This document shows positions 1 to 5,583 of a DNA stretch of 7,832 bases, piece by piece (position 1 is the stretch's first letter; each line of letters starts with the position of its first letter). The DNA comes from CS2-K091 sp035527155 (GTDB lineage Bacteria; Planctomycetota; Phycisphaerae; Sedimentisphaerales; Anaerobacaceae): contig DATLBB010000166.1 of NCBI GenBank assembly GCA_035527155.1, positions 1 through 7,832 on the forward strand, read 5' to 3'. The notes under the pieces are model-generated. The model worked only from the letters and a program-made list of their open reading frames with translations, was not told the origin of the DNA and ran no database searches. A program made the translations under genes and the position numbers.

Positions 1-1
1 A

Positions 2-1240
2 GACTGGCACCTGGGTCTCGGCTCGCCGTGTATTGATGCAGGCGACCCGTGTTATGTAGCTGAGCCCAATGAAAAAGATTTAGACGGCAATCCGCGTATA
101 ATCGGTGGGCGGATCGATATGGGGGCATACGAATTCCAAAATATGCCTCCTGTCGCCGATGCGGGGCCTGACCAGGTTGTGGAATGCGCGTGCAATACAG
201 TAGAAGGAACAAAAGTCACATTGGACGGCACCGGCTCTTTTGATACTGATGGTGATCCTCTAACGTATACCTGGACGGGGCCTTTCGTCGAAAGTCCTGC
301 GCAAGGGGCTACGCCGACAGTGACATTAGAAGATGGCTGTCCGGGCGGATATGTAATTACATTAGTCGTTAACGATGGAACAGAGGATTCCGAACCTAAC
401 GATGTTATGATAACGGTTGCGGACACAACGCCGCCGGTTATCATTTGCCCTGCGGATGTAACGCTTGAATGTCCGGCAGATACCAGTGTTGAGGCAAACG
501 GTTCGGCGGCAGTCGGCGATACCTGCGGATCTGTCACGATTACGCATAGTGACGTGTGGCAGTCGGGCTGCGGCAATACGGGGACGCTCACGCGTACATG
601 GACGGCCACCGATGACTGCGGTAACAGTTCAACCTGTGTGCAGACAATCACGGTAGTGGACACAACGCCGCCGGTTATCACTTGTCCGCCGGATGTGACA
701 CTCGAATGTCCGGCAGATACGAGTGTTGAGGCAAACGGCTCGGCGACAGCAGGCGATACATGCAGCAGTGCGACAATTACGCATAGTGATGCGTGGCAGC
801 CGGGTTGCGGCAATACAGGGACACTGGCGCGTACATGGACGGCCACTGACGAATGCGGCAACAGTTCAACCTGTGCGCAAACGATAACGGTCGTAGACAC
901 AACACCGCCTGAATTCGAGTTCTCCGTTACACCCACCGTTCTGTGGCCTCCAACCCATAAGATGGTTAAGATTACTCCCACCTGGACGGTAAGCGATATG
1001 TGCGATGCGATGCCGGGGGTGTCACTTGTTAGTATCTCAATAAACGAAATTAACACCAAAGGCGATGGACATACTGAAGATGATATTCAAATAGGCGATG
1101 ACGGCTCTATCTATCTAAGGGCTGAACGCAGCGGAGGCGGCGATAACAGGGTTTACACTATAACATACAGGGCAGTTGATGATTGCGGCAATGGTGCTGT
1201 TCGCAGCGCAACCGTTACGGTCCCACACGACCAGCGTTAG
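2..1240 (+). CDS. Secreted beta-helix/HYR-repeat surface protein, 3' end (5' partial)
   Basis: The reading frame is open from base 2 and enters the window mid-gene; the ATG at 119 is internal, because the residues before it (SPCIDAGDP, then DLDGNPRIIGG, then DMGAYEF) are the usual closing signature of secreted right-handed parallel beta-helix proteins of Planctomycetota. After that come, in order, a PKD/REJ-like domain (from PPVADAGPDQVVEC to about base 415), two HYR-type repeats of 79 residues (422-658 and 659-895), and a last domain with LWPPTHKMV and a closing YRAVDDCGNGAV ... TVPHDQ, a tail often seen at the end of HYR proteins. Each HYR unit has six cysteines, which suggests disulphides and hence export. 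The likely role is an extracellular adhesive or structural surface protein. There is no transmembrane tail, LPXTG or PEP-CTERM signal at the C-terminus. The gene ends in TAG and is followed by a strong terminator. The domain calls are solid in style; the exact function is unknown. Confidence 0.88.
   Translation, partial: DWHLGLGSPCIDAGDPCYVAEPNEKDLDGNPRIIGGRIDMGAYEFQNMPPVADAGPDQVVECACNTVEGTKVTLDGTGSFDTDGDPLTYTWTGPFVESPAQGATPTVTLEDGCPGGYVITLVVNDGTEDSEPNDVMITVADTTPPVIICPADVTLECPADTSVEANGSAAVGDTCGSVTITHSDVWQSGCGNTGTLTRTWTATDDCGNSSTCVQTITVVDTTPPVITCPPDVTLECPADTSVEANGSATAGDTCSSATITHSDAWQPGCGNTGTLARTWTATDECGNSSTCAQTITVVDTTPPEFEFSVTPTVLWPPTHKMVKITPTWTVSDMCDAMPGVSLVSISINEINTKGDGHTEDDIQIGDDGSIYLRAERSGGGDNRVYTITYRAVDDCGNGAVRSATVTVPHDQR
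422..895 (+). repeat. Two tandem 237-bp repeats encoding HYR domains
   Basis: The segment starting at the GAC of DTTPPVI recurs at exactly 237 bases (422, 659, and a degenerate third start at 896), so each unit is 79 codons. By eye the two protein copies differ at 11 of 79 positions, about 86% identical, and the DNA is also clearly alike. This points to a fairly recent internal duplication or ongoing homogenisation inside the surface-protein gene. Confidence 0.9.
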
Positions 1241-1265
1241 CTGTGGATATCGGTGAAGTCTTTAT

Positions 1266-1313
1266 ACAAAGGGCTGTGGGCGTTAGACTTACAGCCCTTT
1301 GTTTTTTATTTTT
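1266..1313 (+). terminator. Strong intrinsic terminator of the HYR-protein gene
   Basis: Two perfect 12-base arms, ACAAAGGGCTGT (1266-1277) and ACAGCCCTTTGT (1291-1302), enclose a 13-base loop and are followed by a T-rich run to 1313. It lies 25 bases after the TAG of the upstream gene. On the minus strand the hairpin is not followed by a T run, so it serves mainly the plus-strand gene, although the convergent minus-strand gene ends only 22 bases away. Confidence 0.93.
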
Positions 1314-1335
1314 GCGCAGGGTCTGTTGTTTGTGT

Positions 1336-2061
1336 TTATCTGATAATTTGAGGGCTCGATGTTGCTGGTGTCCAAATCAGCTCGTCCAATCTTTCGGGTG
1401 GGACGGCTTCGGTGTGGCCATCCACAAAGCCGATGACATAACCTCTGGGTCCTCGTGGTTCTTCGGGCAGGAGCTCTCGGCCGGCGGCGGGTGGACTGCC
1501 TGGCTCGACTTCAAAAATCAGGACGGTTCGCTGCGGCTGCTTAATATCTTTTATTTTCCGGCCATTTAAGTTTGCGTTCATTGCGTAGGCGCGGCCGGTG
1601 TGCGGGGCAAAAGGCGATTTTAGGATTTTCTCGTTGCCAATATATTCGTTGAGGGCGGCCGGCCAATTGTCAACAGGTGGTAAACGTCCATCGTTTTCAT
1701 CGGAGTACAGATGCATTGCCAGACATATCTGCCTTACGTAAGTTTGTGATACCGTTGTCATGGCAAGAGTTCTTGCGCGGGTAATTGCCGGCATGAGGAT
1801 GGCCATCATGATAGCAATAAACGGTAATACGACAATGCTAATGGCGGAAACGACGATGCCGGCGATGGCGAGGCCCTGGCCTTTTAGCTGTTGGGCGTTT
1901 TTCCTGATGATGCAGAGGGCAACGATGCCGAGAATCAGGGCGGGGATGGAAGTCAATCCGCAAGTTAAGAAGCCGCATACGGCCAGGATGAGGCTGGCTA
2001 TTGCGAGGCCGGACGTTTTAACGGTTGTTAGCGGAACAGCTTCTGATTTGACATTATTCAT
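1336..2061 (-). CDS. DUF4190 membrane protein with pseudopilin-like C-terminal region
   Basis: This 241-residue protein has a short polar N-terminus and then a DUF4190-type double membrane hairpin: hydrophobic segments at about residues 17-52 and 62-92, joined by the typical RKNAQQLKGQGLAIAG turn. The rest resembles the soluble part of planctomycete DUF1559/type II pseudopilin-like proteins: a helix with RQICLAMHLYSDENDGRLPP (about 110-129), then a W...L..YIG stretch, AYAMNANLNG, a TVLIFE strand (179-184) and a closing FVDGHTEAV (212-220) that matches the DG motif these proteins carry near the C-terminus. A membrane-bound protein with an outward domain is likely; the molecular role is unknown. 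The start is set by a perfect AGGAGG (2069-2074) seven bases before ATG. It is transcribed on its own, convergent with the HYR gene and divergent from the MNT/HEPN pair. Confidence 0.87.
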   Translation of the reverse strand: MNNVKSEAVPLTTVKTSGLAIASLILAVCGFLTCGLTSIPALILGIVALCIIRKNAQQLKGQGLAIAGIVVSAISIVVLPFIAIMMAILMPAITRARTLAMTTVSQTYVRQICLAMHLYSDENDGRLPPVDNWPAALNEYIGNEKILKSPFAPHTGRAYAMNANLNGRKIKDIKQPQRTVLIFEVEPGSPPAAGRELLPEEPRGPRGYVIGFVDGHTEAVPPERLDELIWTPATSSPQIIR

Positions 2062-2068
2062 TTTACGG

Positions 2069-2074
2069 CCTCCT
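2069..2074 (-). promoter_or_regulatory. Shine-Dalgarno site AGGAGG of the DUF4190 gene
   Basis: A perfect AGGAGG on the minus strand lies seven bases upstream of the ATG at 2061 and fixes the start of that gene. Confidence 0.9.
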
Positions 2075-2131
2075 AAAAATAAACAAATACATCAATCCCG
2101 CAGGGCAAACGATTGCGCCTGCATACTAATA

Positions 2132-2159
2132 ATTGTAAAGCCAACGCCTGCATTGTCAA
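2132..2159 (-). promoter_or_regulatory. Sigma-70-type promoter for the DUF4190 gene
   Basis: On the minus strand there is a perfect -35 TTGACA (2159-2154), a 16-base spacer and a -10 TACAAT (2137-2132, five of six matches). Transcription would start near 2125, giving a leader of about 63 bases. It lies back to back with the promoter of the MNT gene. Confidence 0.75.
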
Positions 2160-2186
2160 CATCGCATCTGTAATAAAATTTTTGAT

Positions 2187-2215
2187 TTGACGCGAAAAGG
2201 GGCACGATTTATACT
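2187..2215 (+). promoter_or_regulatory. Sigma-70-type promoter of the MNT/HEPN pair, predicts a leaderless mRNA
   Basis: The -35 TTGACG (2187-2192), a 17-base spacer and the -10 TATACT (2210-2215) make a near-consensus promoter. Only six bases separate the -10 box from the ATG at 2222, so +1 would fall on the A of that ATG. No Shine-Dalgarno sequence is present before the ATG, which agrees with a leaderless transcript. Confidence 0.72.
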
Positions 2216-2221
2216 GCTTTT

Positions 2222-2527
2222 ATGGACAAGCAGGAAATAAAAGAGAAGCTCTTGAAGGCAATTAACAGCGACGAGCATGTTGATGATATCAAATTCGTCG
2301 CTATTTTTGGCTCTTATGTAAACGACGAACCTTCAGAAGGCAGCGATGTTGATGTTTTGGTCCGGTTTTCTGATGACGCTCATATTGGTTTTTTTGAATA
2401 CGTCCAGATCCAAAGAAATCTGTCCGAGGCATTAGGTCTCAAAGTCGACCTTGTTACTCTGGAGGCCCTCAGTAAATATATTAAAGATCAAGTGCTTCAA
2501 GAAACGGAAGTTGTTTATGAAAGATAA
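2222..2527 (+). CDS. mntA: MNT-type minimal nucleotidyltransferase, antitoxin of an MNT/HEPN pair
   Basis: This 101-residue protein is a minimal nucleotidyltransferase. It shows the family motif GSX10DXD: G30-S31 in FVAIFGSY, then D42-V-D44 in SDVDVLV, with the third carboxylate at D76 in LKVDLVT. Length fits stand-alone MNT proteins. In studied MntA/HepT pairs (for example from Shewanella) the MNT protein transfers AMP to a tyrosine next to the HEPN catalytic motif of HepT and so silences the RNase toxin; the same job is inferred here. All catalytic residues are intact. It overlaps the HEPN gene by 11 bases (2517-2527), so translation is probably coupled. The start has no Shine-Dalgarno site, and the promoter places +1 at the ATG. 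A general MNT role outside toxin-antitoxin function cannot be excluded, but the neighbour makes the call firm. Confidence 0.9.
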   Translation: MDKQEIKEKLLKAINSDEHVDDIKFVAIFGSYVNDEPSEGSDVDVLVRFSDDAHIGFFEYVQIQRNLSEALGLKVDLVTLEALSKYIKDQVLQETEVVYER

Positions 2528-2846
2528 TAAACTTTACCTCGGCCATATTCGAGACGCTATCGAGAAAATCGAGAATTATATCTCTGATGTAGACTATGAG
2601 CAGTTTGTGTTGAACGATATGATGGTTGATGCAGTTCTAAGGTAGCTGGCGGTAATCGGTGAAGCTACAAATAGTCTAAGCAGGGATTTTCGTAGAAACC
2701 ATCCAGAAATACCTTTCAGGGACATAATCGATATGCGAAATATACTTATTCATAATTATACCGATGTGGATATTAAAGTAGTCTGGGAGACCTGTAAGAA
2801 AAATCTGCCAGAGCTGAAAAGAAATGTTGCTGATATTCCTGGTTAG
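2517..2846 (+). pseudogene. hepT: HepT-like HEPN ribonuclease toxin, interrupted by an in-frame amber codon
   Basis: The frame starts at ATG 2517 inside the end of the MNT gene, with GGAAG (2506-2510) six bases upstream as ribosome site. It reads 42 residues up to ...MMVDAVLR, meets TAG at 2643-2645, and then continues in the same frame with LAVIGEATNSLSRDF ... to a second TAG at 2844-2846, for 109 residues in all, a normal HepT size. The residues after the stop are well-conserved HEPN sequence, including the RX4HXY motif RNILIHNY (R74, H79, Y81 counting the amber as codon 43), which in HepT holds the RNase site and the tyrosine modified by MntA. No frameshift is needed; related proteins usually have Q or a similar residue where TAG stands (...VRQLAVIGEA-like), so a single CAG to TAG change would explain it. 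As read under the standard code only a 42-residue non-catalytic peptide is made. A sequencing error or read-through is possible. Confidence 0.86.
2643..2645 (+). other. Internal amber codon in the hepT frame
   Basis: TAG at codon 43 sits between ...DAVLR and LAVIGEA, with conserved HEPN sequence on both sides in one frame. TAG also ends the HYR-protein gene (1238-1240) after a complete C-terminal domain, so amber works as a normal stop elsewhere in this window. Confidence 0.85.
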
Positions 2847-2871
2847 CGTTGCTTTCAAAGTAGGTATCGGC

Positions 2872-2902
2872 CCCGCACCAAATAAAGACAATTTGGGGCG
2901 GG
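2872..2902. repeat. Inverted repeat after hepT
   Basis: The arms CCCGCACCAAAT (2872-2883) and ATTTGGGGCGGG (2891-2902) pair over 12 positions with one A/G mismatch around the 7-base loop AAAGACA. No T run follows, so this is not a normal terminator; it sits 26 bases after the end of the hepT frame. It could be a dispersed palindromic element or a 3'-end stabilising hairpin. Confidence 0.7.
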
Positions 2903-2920
2903 ACAGGCAGGATTTATCAA

Positions 2921-2954
2921 GGCCGAGTGTTAATTGCACCCGGTCTTTTTCTTT
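2921..2954 (+). terminator. Intrinsic terminator of the MNT/HEPN operon
   Basis: The arms GGCCGAGTG (2921-2929) and CACCCGGTC (2937-2945) pair with one mismatch and one G-U pair around a 7-base loop, followed directly by TTTTTCTTT. It would end transcription of the MNT/HEPN pair and insulate the flagellin-like gene. Confidence 0.78.
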
Positions 2955-3072
2955 GCGCCGGCTATTATAGTCAATTCCAAAAGATATCGTTCCTGGTTGA
3001 GGTGAAAAGCCGTCTGGAAATAACGGCGGGCAGGCTGTAAAAATACGGTGTTTTAGTTTGCGGCGTTTTCGG

Positions 3073-3112
3073 GGGCGCCAGGTTTGCTTTTATAGGAAAC
3101 GTTTTTTATATT
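3073..3112 (+). promoter_or_regulatory. Candidate promoter(s) of the flagellin-like gene: sigma-54-like, or overlapping sigma-70-like
   Basis: GGGCGCC-AGGT-TTGC (3073-3087) has the sigma-54 hallmark GG-N10-GC (GG 3074-3075, GC 3086-3087) and fits much of the TGGCACG-N4-TTGC consensus, with mismatches at three of the less strict positions. Overlapping it is a sigma-70 alternative: TTGCTT (3084-3089), 17 bases, TATATT (3107-3112), with a weak -35. Sigma-54 control is common for flagellar genes in other phyla. The sequence alone cannot decide between the two. Confidence 0.4.
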
Positions 3113-3159
3113 ATAGATGAACAGTGTTGGCAGGAATCTTCATCAGGATGAGGGTGGGA

Positions 3160-3945
3160 ATGCTCGAGATAGAAACTTTATTCAAGTCCTATTTTGAACA
3201 CTGGTCATTGAGCGAGAATTACACGTTATCTTACGGCAACTATGAAGTGCAGGATGATGACCGTGAGGTTGCGATAATCAGGAATTTTATCCAGGGCAAT
3301 GTTTCCGATGTTCGACTCAGCGCCCAGGAAGCCAACTCCGACACTTCAATGGTGCAGATGTTTGTCGATGCCGCTGAAACCATCCATAATGAACTGACGC
3401 TAATGGGGCAATTAGGAGAAAAAGCCGCATACGGCTACTACACAGACACCAATAAAGCCTCTATGCAGGAGCTGTTTGAAGTATTAGCTCAGGACATCAA
3501 TACTATAGTTGACAGTACCGAATACGAGGGTAACAAGCTGTTTACGAGTGAGGGCGAGACGATAACGAAGGTCATAATGAGGTCGGTCGGCAGTGTTAGC
3601 ACTATTAGTCTTTTTGCGAAGGACCTTAGTCTTGATGTCACAAATTTGGATTTAACCAAGGACGCTAAAGGAGGACTGGCCGCTGTCCGGAACGCAATAG
3701 AGCAGGCCAGCGAAGTTACGACTTATCTGAAAAGTCAGAACCAACTTTTGCATGATGCCATGGCGGTTATCGAGGATACGGTGGCGAGCGCGGCAGGTGT
3801 CAACACGGGCGCCTTTGGATATAAAATCACAAAGAAAATGATGAGCTATCTAACGTCCGCGATTCAGAATGCCCCCTATATATCTTCTCAAATCCAATCA
3901 AACATCACACCCAAAGAAGCTTTATATCTTCTAAGGGGCAGCTAA
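3160..3945 (+). CDS. Divergent short flagellin-like protein (D0/D1 parts only)
   Basis: This 261-residue protein follows the layout of a flagellin without the variable D2/D3 part. The N-terminal half has LSYGNYEVQDDDRE (23-36, in place of LSSG.RINSA.DDAAG), then RNFIQGNVSDVRLSAQEANS, SMVQ, a long helix with ELTLMGQLGEKAA (like L.RM.ELAVQAA), the turn around TDTNKASMQELFEVLAQDI, and TEYEGNKLF (120-128, like T.FNGKKLL). The C-terminal half has LDLTKDAKGGLAAVRNAIEQ (163-182), another long helix, and a final NITPKEALYLLRG, matching the usual QANQ.P..VL.LLR end. No secretion signal is expected in flagellins. The start at ATG 3160 has GAGGG (3150-3154) five bases upstream; ATG 3148 and GTG 3124 are in frame, and the GTG start would give a D0 helix closer to normal length. 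The very conserved N-terminal flagellin residues are poorly kept. It stands alone, so it may be a minor filament or junction-type protein, or not a motility part at all. Confidence 0.7.
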   Translation: MLEIETLFKSYFEHWSLSENYTLSYGNYEVQDDDREVAIIRNFIQGNVSDVRLSAQEANSDTSMVQMFVDAAETIHNELTLMGQLGEKAAYGYYTDTNKASMQELFEVLAQDINTIVDSTEYEGNKLFTSEGETITKVIMRSVGSVSTISLFAKDLSLDVTNLDLTKDAKGGLAAVRNAIEQASEVTTYLKSQNQLLHDAMAVIEDTVASAAGVNTGAFGYKITKKMMSYLTSAIQNAPYISSQIQSNITPKEALYLLRGS

Positions 3946-3966
3946 TACCAATCACAGTTAAAAATT

Positions 3967-4024
3967 GCCGAGATTGCCGCGCTCGGCTCTGCCTCGCTCC
4001 CTAAGGGTCATAACTCGCAATGAC
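3967..4024. repeat. Palindromic dispersed intergenic repeat (REP-like)
   Basis: On the minus strand it reads GTCATTGCGAG ... GGAGCGAGGC ... GCGGCAATCTCGGC. This is the general form of a palindromic intergenic repeat (GTCATTGCGAGGAGCGAAGC...GCAATCT) that I recall from many uncultured bacterial genomes. The inner arms GCCGAG (3967-3972) and CTCGGC (3982-3987) form one hairpin, and ATTGC (3973-3977) and GCAAT (4017-4021) form an outer pair. It lies between convergent genes, the usual location for such elements. Confidence 0.6.
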
Positions 4025-4071
4025 ATAAAATGGTCGAAATTGCTCATATTAAGCCGTGAACGGTTGTATAA

Positions 4072-4095
4072 TTTTATGGTCATCGACCAATAAAA
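4072..4095. terminator. AT-rich hairpin between convergent genes, possible weak terminator
   Basis: TTTTATGGTC (4072-4081) pairs with GACC-A-ATAAAA (4085-4095) around the loop ATC, with one bulged A. It sits nine bases beyond the stop of the minus-strand kinase. It lacks a long T run on either strand, so termination is only a guess. Confidence 0.35.
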
Positions 4096-4104
4096 CTCTT
4101 ACGT

Positions 4105-5583
4105 TCATTCTTGTCCCCGGTCCTTCTCATTTTCTTGTTTTAGCGGTGCCATGAGGGTAATGTTGGCTCCGTGGCCTGGTACAGAGTCAATCTCGATATG
4201 CCCGCCCAGGATTTCCAATCGCTCCTGGATACCGAACAGCCCAAAACCTCCCCCTGCTCTCGCTTCGGTCGCGACGACTTTTCCGGGGTCGAATCCGATT
4301 CCGTCATCTTCGACACTGACGCATATCTGGTTACCGACTCTACGGATAGACACTTTTACTTTATGAGCGTGTGCATGCTTAACAACATTGAGCAGCAGCT
4401 CTCTCACATTGCGGAACATAAGAGCACGAAGGTCGTCATCGAGTGGCTTTGGTTGTCCATCGTCCTCGAACTGAGATTTGATACCGTGCTTTTCCTGGAT
4501 TTCTTCGTCGAGCCATTCGGCCACTGCCGTCTCAAGACCTAACTCATTCAGTACAGGAGAGCTCAGTTCAAACATCAAGGACCTTGTGTCTTGAATGGCC
4601 TGTCCAAGCGTGTTGCAGATTTTGCCCAATGTCCTCCGGAGCTCTCCGGACGACGCAGACTCCCGCAGCATTTCCAACTCCATCTTGGAAACGACGAGGG
4701 ACTGAGCTATTTGGTCGTGCAGCTCAGCAGCGATGTATCGCCTTTCACGCTCCTCGATGATGGTCAAAACCGAAGCCAGAGACTTAAGCTTTGCCTGATA
4801 CTCAAGAAGATTGTTCTCGGCTTTCTTGCGATCGGTGGCGTCTCGGAATACGAGGACGACGCCGGTGATGTTTCCATTGTCATCTTTGATGGGTGCAATG
4901 CTGTCATCAATAGGTGTTTTGGCTCCGTTCCTGGTCATGAGGTTATGATTTTCCAGACTGACAACTACGCCCTCCCGAATTGCCTTGGCTGCAAGGCCCT
5001 TGATGACTTTATGCGTTTCTTCACTGGTTACATTGAGTACTTCGCTCAAAGGTTTGCCAATAACGTCCTTGTTCTTGCAGCGCATCAGCGCCTCGGCAAC
5101 GGGATTCATGAACGCTATCCGTCCTTTGAGGTCGCAGGCAATTACGGCATCACCTATACTTTCGAGTGTGGCGGCGAGCCAGCGTTCGCTCTGTCTTAAT
5201 TTCTTTTCCATGTTATGTTTGTGAAGGGCCATCTCGATGTTGGAGTGTATTTCTTTCCGTCCGAAGGGCTTGAGGATATAGCCATAGGGCTCAGTTATCT
5301 TTGCCCTGCGCAATGTTTCCTCATCGGCATAAGCAGTAACATAGACAATCGGAATATCGAAACGAGCACGGATTTGTTCGGCCGCTGTTATGCCGTCCGT
5401 GCCGCCTTTTAGCCTGATATCCATCAGGACTAAATCCGGGTGCGTCTCTGCCGCCTCTTGAACGGCCTCATTTGCGGTAGAAGCGACAGTTGGAACGGCA
5501 TATCCGAAACTTTTCAACGTATTTTGTATCTCCCTTGCTACAATGGCTTCGTCTTCAACAACCAAGATTTGCTCATTTGACAT
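4105..5583 (-). CDS. Hybrid sensor: REC-PAS-HisKA_3 histidine kinase
   Basis: This 492-residue cytoplasmic protein has no membrane segment. Residues 1-125 are a CheY-like receiver with the acidic pair D11/E12, phospho-acceptor D55 (LVLMDIR), T83 and K105 (GYILKPF). Residues about 133-255 are a PAS domain (LESIGDAVIACDLKGRI ... VFRDATDRKKAE). Residues about 270-345 are a NarX/DesK-type (HisKA_3) dimerisation domain with phospho-site H289 in AAELHDQIAQSL. The C-terminal HATPase has N399 (RELLLNVVKHA), the G1 box EDDGIGFDP and the G2 box GFGLFGIQERL. All catalytic residues are present, so kinase activity is expected. HisKA_3 kinases usually signal to NarL/LuxR-type regulators; none is encoded here. 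The receiver at the N-terminus suggests that the kinase is itself controlled by phosphorylation, perhaps from the upstream kinase. The ATG overlaps the upstream stop by one base (TAATG), with AGGA (5593-5596) nine bases before it. Confidence 0.93.
   Translation of the reverse strand: MSNEQILVVEDEAIVAREIQNTLKSFGYAVPTVASTANEAVQEAAETHPDLVLMDIRLKGGTDGITAAEQIRARFDIPIVYVTAYADEETLRRAKITEPYGYILKPFGRKEIHSNIEMALHKHNMEKKLRQSERWLAATLESIGDAVIACDLKGRIAFMNPVAEALMRCKNKDVIGKPLSEVLNVTSEETHKVIKGLAAKAIREGVVVSLENHNLMTRNGAKTPIDDSIAPIKDDNGNITGVVLVFRDATDRKKAENNLLEYQAKLKSLASVLTIIEERERRYIAAELHDQIAQSLVVSKMELEMLRESASSGELRRTLGKICNTLGQAIQDTRSLMFELSSPVLNELGLETAVAEWLDEEIQEKHGIKSQFEDDGQPKPLDDDLRALMFRNVRELLLNVVKHAHAHKVKVSIRRVGNQICVSVEDDGIGFDPGKVVATEARAGGGFGLFGIQERLEILGGHIEIDSVPGHGANITLMAPLKQENEKDRGQE

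Larger units (their letters stand above)
2847..3159. other. Intergenic region between the MNT/HEPN pair and the flagellin-like gene
   Basis: No convincing gene lies in these 313 bases. They hold an imperfect inverted repeat (2872-2902), an intrinsic terminator (2921-2954), a small hairpin with arms GCCGT/ACGGC (3009-3013 and 3023-3027) of unknown role, and candidate promoter elements for the flagellin-like gene (3073-3112). Frames in the region are short and show no recognisable protein. Confidence 0.6.

Noticed and set aside
422..895. CRISPR-like or satellite repeat
   Set aside because: The repeats are 237 bases with no spacers and encode protein domains in frame.
52..1059. 335-codon antisense open frame on the minus strand across the HYR region
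   Set aside because: It mirrors the internal repeats of the plus-strand gene, has low-complexity V/S/T-rich sequence, no ribosome site and no recognisable domain; the plus-strand frame has clear domains.
1183..1569. 128-codon plus-strand frame across the terminator and the 3' end of the DUF4190 gene
   Set aside because: It runs through a strong terminator, is antisense to a well-supported gene and resembles no protein.
2643..2645. Genome-wide reassignment of TAG as a sense codon
   Set aside because: TAG closes the HYR gene after a complete terminal domain, just before a perfect terminator, and also closes the hepT frame itself, so it acts as a stop here.
2676..2939. 87-codon minus-strand frame over the end of hepT
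   Set aside because: It is antisense to conserved HEPN sequence and to the inverted repeat, with no ribosome site or domain.
3000..3060. Riboswitch-like fold before the flagellin-like gene
   Set aside because: Only one short 5-base-pair hairpin is seen and it matches no known class I can recognise.
4591..5199. 202-codon plus-strand frame antisense to the second kinase
   Set aside because: It is a shadow of a kinase whose domains and catalytic residues are complete; there is no supported start.
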